A stretch of DNA of 64,000 nucleotides, from NCBI RefSeq assembly GCF_029227915.1, contig NC_079885.1, positions 25,545,001 to 25,609,000 of the forward strand, written 5' to 3'. The DNA comes from Hydractinia symbiolongicarpus. Taxonomy: Eukaryota; Cnidaria; Hydrozoa; Anthoathecata; Hydractiniidae. This document shows positions 60,041 through 64,000 of the stretch, piece after piece. Both the position numbers and the translations under genes were made by a program. Numbering within the stretch: position 1 is the first letter of the stretch; each line of letters starts with the position of its first letter. The notes below the pieces were generated by a model that was given only the letters and a program-made list of their open reading frames with translations, was not told the DNA's origin and searched no databases.

Positions 60041-60745
60041 TGTTGTTTGTGCACGAGCGATCAGCGTATTCATTCTACACTAATTTTCTTTTATTAAACT
60101 TCTCACTGATCACACGAAAGTTGTACATTAATCAGTCATACATGCAGAACTACCACAATAAGACGAGCATGCTCTCCTCCGCCTTGCTGCCTAAATATAT
60201 CGTCATTTGGTCGCTAATTTCTTTCCGTAGCGTTGCTGCTTCAACGATATGGTGCAAACACGCATTGTCTGTATATTTTTTACCCAGCAGCTTGTAAATC
60301 GTAGTAGTGGTACAGCGCTTACTGGAACGATGGACGTGCTATAGATGTCCGTGCTATAATGTCTGGATTGCGAAGATAAAATCTGTTAACAAATAATCGA
60401 CGGTTACTGGATGTAACTATTAGCTTTTTAGAGCGAGTAATACTATATGAAGAATAAACCCTTCCCCTAGAAAGCTTATTCGTGGGCTTCAGACCCTAGA
60501 ATATTAAGTAATTTTAGTTTTTTTAAACTAAAATGCAAGTAGAAGGTTGTATCCTTTTTAAAAAAACCCGCATTAGCAATTTTTATAAAAACATATGTTC
60601 GATTAAAGGTACCAGGGAGGAGTGTTATTTCGGAAAGGAGGAGAGTTCTATTTGTTTTGTGATAAATATGCGACATAATAAACAGATACGCAGATGTAAG
60701 ACAAAGGATCACAGAAAAGGCGGAAAAAATATCTGGGATTCAGCT

Positions 60746-62735
60746 ATGGAAAGAAAAAAATATATTTTCGAGATTGTAACTTTAATTTTATTTATACATT
60801 ACGCAAAAGGTACGATATATGAATCATCAGTATGCGCAAAGACATCACAAGGTGTATTTTCCCGATTTCAGTATCCAAATTTAAACAACAGTCTTGTGCA
60901 GTTTAAAAATTACAACAACAGAATTAATATTGTGGTAAACGTTGCGAGCTTTTGAGGTTTAACCGTGACCTCATACACCCAGTTAAATGCACTTATAACG
61001 AAGTATGGAGGCACTGGAAGTTGTTCACTAAATGTCATCGCTTTTCCGTGCAACCAAGTAAGTTTTATGGAATTTAATTGAATCAAATTACTATTTGTTA
61101 TCCCGTGGTAAACTGTTGGCCCATCGCTTTTGCAGCTACCATATTTGTTTAGGGTCTATGTTTTTATTGTAAAAGTTTGTATAATTAAACAACAATCTGT
61201 ATTAATTAAAATTTGAAGAAGTACACGTCTAAATTATCTTGATAATCACCTTATCAAGCTTAAAGATAACTTTTTTATTACAAAGTCTTATGAATACAAT
61301 TGACTCTCTATAACTCAAATAGTCACGGGGAATCAAAAATCGTTCTGTCTTTGTCTTTGTAAAGTTCCCAAGACAGATTTTTAAGGTACTGACTCGTGCT
61401 CTTGCTGCAAGGGATGACACGTTTCTAAAAGTCAAAACTTGCCAATCTTTGTGTTTTATGGGCTCCTTCTGCGCCTTCTAAACTTGTAATATTATTAGGT
61501 GTATAGGTCAATATTTATCATAGCACATCCGTATTTCATTCTCAACAGAAAATGCTTCACCCCGATCAGACCTCTGATTATGACGGGCGAGTATAATGCG
61601 TGTAAGTCATATTGAAGGAGAACTGAAATGAACAAAGTAGTTCTCCTTCAATATAACTAGGTATGTTGGAAATATAAAACGCCGGTTAGAAAATTATTAC
61701 CACTCTCAAAAATTTATATAAGCATTAAACATCAACCGAGACTGATCTGTGTTTATTTTTTAGTTCGCCAATCAAGAACCATCTTCGAACGCAGAAATAC
61801 TAAATGTCTTAAAGTTTGTTCGTCCAGGGAATGGTTTCCAACCGAAGATGGATATTTTTTCTAAAGCAGACGTAAATGGTGCTTCGGAAATCAAATTATT
61901 TTCCTGGTTAAAGGTACCTTATCTAGAATTACTTACTAAACTTTCTGTTTTTAAATTGCAACAAAATGTATTCATACACAAGTATCGACTTGACAGTCTC
62001 AACACTTCAATGAACTCTGTGATTAACGTCAAAGTTTCCACTTGTCCGTTCAGCATTTAATCCATCATTGGTGTATGGATTTCTAATGCTTCGTGAACCA
62101 CGTATGAATAGCACAGCTGATTTTGTGAGTTTAAATGAAATTTTTGCCGCAGCCAGTGAACGAGTGTACTATGGTCGATGTCTTTCTTTGCTGATAAATG
62201 TGATGATGTTCACTTATGAGCCTTTCAGTTTTTCTACCAGCTCCTCATTGAGTCAAGACAATTGGGCTAAAGTTCTTATTAACCTGTGTATAAATTGAAT
62301 ATGCATCACGTAGCGCATTTAAAAAGTTAAAAAAGAAAAAAAAGCAATTTAAGATATTTTAACCGATTGTCATTATTTACAGGTTGCGATTGAAAAATGT
62401 TATTTGTGATTCCGTTCACTGCAGAGAACATTAACAAACTGTATTCCGTGGCCACGCAATAACTGCAGATTTTATTAGCTCGCACTATACATCTATTTTA
62501 GAGCGTTTGTCCATCACCAGTTGACGTGTTATCATCTTCCAATACAGTACTTTGGAGTCCAATTCGTAAAACAGATATTCAATGGAATTTTGAGAAATTT
62601 CTGATCAACCACAATGGAGAACCATTCAAAAGATACTCTGCTGATACTCCACCGTTGACGATGGAAGAAGATATATATGCGCTAATTGAGCAATGTAAGA
62701 AAGAGAAATATTATGAAGGGGTCCTGACAAATTAA
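60746..62735 (+). CDS. Secreted selenocysteine glutathione peroxidase
   Basis: Three exons, 60746-61057, 61764-61913 and 62502-62735, joined in phase 0 (CAA|GTAAGT; TTTAG|TTC; AAG|GTACCT; TTTAG|AGC), give 231 residues (human GPX3 226). Residues 1-21 are a signal peptide with a hydrophobic V-T-L-I-L-F-I core, so the product should be secreted and reduce hydroperoxides with glutathione. The in-frame TGA at 60953-60955 lies exactly where selenocysteine is expected, V-N-V-A-S-F-(Sec70)-G-L-T, and coding resemblance continues through Y-T-Q-L-N and F-P-C-N-Q. The rest of the catalytic tetrad is visible: Gln108 in F-A-N-Q-E-P, and Trp182-Asn183 in W-N-F-E-K-F-L. V-R-P-G-N-G-F is also diagnostic. Plain ORF calling splits the gene. 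A weak SECIS candidate lies near 62980-63060. Confidence 0.92.
61612..61662. repeat. 16-bp inverted repeat in GPx intron 1
   Basis: ATATTGAAGGAGAACT and its exact reverse complement AGTTCTCCTTCAATAT are separated by 14 bases. It lies about 100 bases upstream of exon 2. Confidence 0.8.
61920..62500. other. GPx intron 2 with coding-like stretch
   Basis: Between exons 2 and 3 a frame at 62068-62298 (76 codons) has a protein-like look but no recognised family. It may be a remnant of inserted or duplicated sequence. A 30-bp segment at its 5' edge is repeated in the 3' UTR at about 62819. Confidence 0.3.
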
Positions 62736-64000
62736 AGCTAAGGCAGTGCATTTATCTAAACAAAATTTTCATGATACAAAAAAAGTACTTCACTTGAAAT
62801 AGTTATGGAAAAAAACATACTAGAATTACTTACTAAACTTTCTGTTTTTACAATTGCATTTTCAAACTTAAAGTTACTACCTACTAACTGCCCCGTTGTA
62901 TACTTTGACTTCAGTAGCTTTTATACGGACCAGAAATGAGGTTTCAAAACCGCAGTGAAATTTCCTCGTATTTACATGGAACTTTTTATATCGAAGATGT
63001 GAATTTTGTTTCGGCAAATCATTTTTACAAAATATTTTGAGAGAAAGAACAACATTTATAAAGACTGGACATTGAAATGAAACTTCGTGTGAAGGCTAAC
63101 TTAGAAACTTTCGCGGGAAAATACGCATTTAAGAAAACAAGAAATAGAACGAAACAGAATTCAGTTTCGCGGTAGTATAAAGTTTATAGCTATGAGATAT
63201 ATATATACATCTAGGTTTATAACTAGTCCTAATTCTTAAGCTAGGTTTATTGTGTCAAAAATGATTAAGAATCTGATCTAAAATTCGCAGTTTTAAGAAA
63301 AAATCCAAAAATAAATTTATTTTTTTCAAAAAAACTTTTTAACACGAATACATTGAATTGTAATAAATTTTTTTGCTGTTTATATGATAGTCGTTTGTTA
63401 AATTAATAAAGCAATTGACTTGATGCTTGTGTAAATTACAGACCGGATTTTGTGCATTTATACGGAATATAATATTACATAAATGACAGTAAAAATATGA
63501 GTTAGAAATTTTTGTGGTTTTTATATGCAACACCGTAAACAATCAGACAACCCAAACACATACAAAAGACCAGAGTACATGGAAGCCGTTTGGACAAGAC
63601 ACTTCGTATCTGCCGCTCAAACGCGCGATCACCCATCTATACTTGCTTTTACGCATACCACGTGTTAAAATACGTTAATGGATTGTTGTTACCGAACACG
63701 CATTCAAATAATCTTAGTGAATCTGGTCTGTAAATCCATTCCATTAGGTCACGAAATTAGCTTTATTATATAAATCAGCCGCGTGCTTTAAAATTGTAGT
63801 CACGTTTTTGAAACTAGCGGTAGCATGTATCCCGAACTAAGAGGTCTTAGGACTTCCGATCTTGATATTTGCATCTTAGGTTATTTGGTTAGATTCAAAA
63901 TCCTATAGGTTAATAATTCCTGCTGACGTCAGCACGCCTCAATTCTTTAATTTTTTGAACTTTAGTGTACCGCAGAGCGAATTGTTTCATAACGTGGACA
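62736..64000. other. GPx 3' UTR and downstream intergenic DNA
   Basis: The first several hundred bases should be the selenoprotein 3' UTR, with AATAAA at about 63310. An AT dinucleotide run lies near 63200. No further gene was recognised to the window end. Confidence 0.45.

Noticed and set aside
60533-60745. Upstream extension of the GPx frame to an earlier ATG
   Set aside because: The extension is basic and Lys/Cys-rich, would bury the signal peptide, and an acceptor-like AG lies just before the ATG at 60746.

Overview
The window is animal nuclear DNA: AT-rich, intron-dense, with GT-AG introns, decayed transposons and large tandem repeats. The best guess is a cnidarian, probably a hydrozoan. 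All seven protein-coding genes I could assemble have an acceptor-like AG with no matching upstream coding exon 2-34 nt before the start codon. That is what spliced-leader trans-splicing, known from hydrozoans, would leave. The species assignment is inference.

Layout. 1-7900 is gene-poor and holds relics of a LINE, a Mutator-like transposase and a second LINE tail. 7975-14181 holds two tandem two-exon Rab-family small GTPase genes sharing one intron position, both with Leu at the catalytic Gln position of the G3 motif. 15877-23783 (minus) is a complete 11-exon RanBPM (RANBP9/10) gene with SPRY, LisH, CTLH and CRA regions. 23800-32930 is intergenic, with hairpins, 53-bp satellite arrays, a SINE and TIR elements. 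32973-43701 (plus) is an 8-exon SNAT7-like (SLC38A7) amino-acid transporter gene whose sixth intron carries a 5-kb array of a 40-bp minisatellite. 46272-47510 (minus) is SSNA1, a small coiled-coil microtubule protein. 48286-51268 (minus) is PrimPol, with catalytic motifs and zinc knuckle intact. 51400-59420 is a graveyard of nested transposons: gag relics, a piggyBac-like TTAA element, a hAT-like element with an 8-bp duplication, and a decayed Ty3/gypsy copy. The gypsy copy is interrupted by a 1.16-kb TIR element encoding a truncated integrase-core protein. 60746-62735 (plus) is a three-exon secreted selenocysteine glutathione peroxidase, split for naive ORF finders by its in-frame TGA.

The genes do not form a pathway; this is ordinary animal gene order with mixed functions (trafficking GTPases, CTLH E3 ligase scaffold, lysosomal-type amino-acid transport, cilium/centrosome protein, DNA damage tolerance, peroxide detoxification). 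All exon models were built by hand from splice signals, reading-phase continuity and remembered family motifs; no alignment or database search was run. The most novel-looking items are the integrase-carrying TIR element inserted into a retroelement zinc-knuckle codon, a relative sharing its terminus at 28548, the paired naturally Gln-to-Leu GTPases, and the nested repeat structure of the 40-bp satellite.
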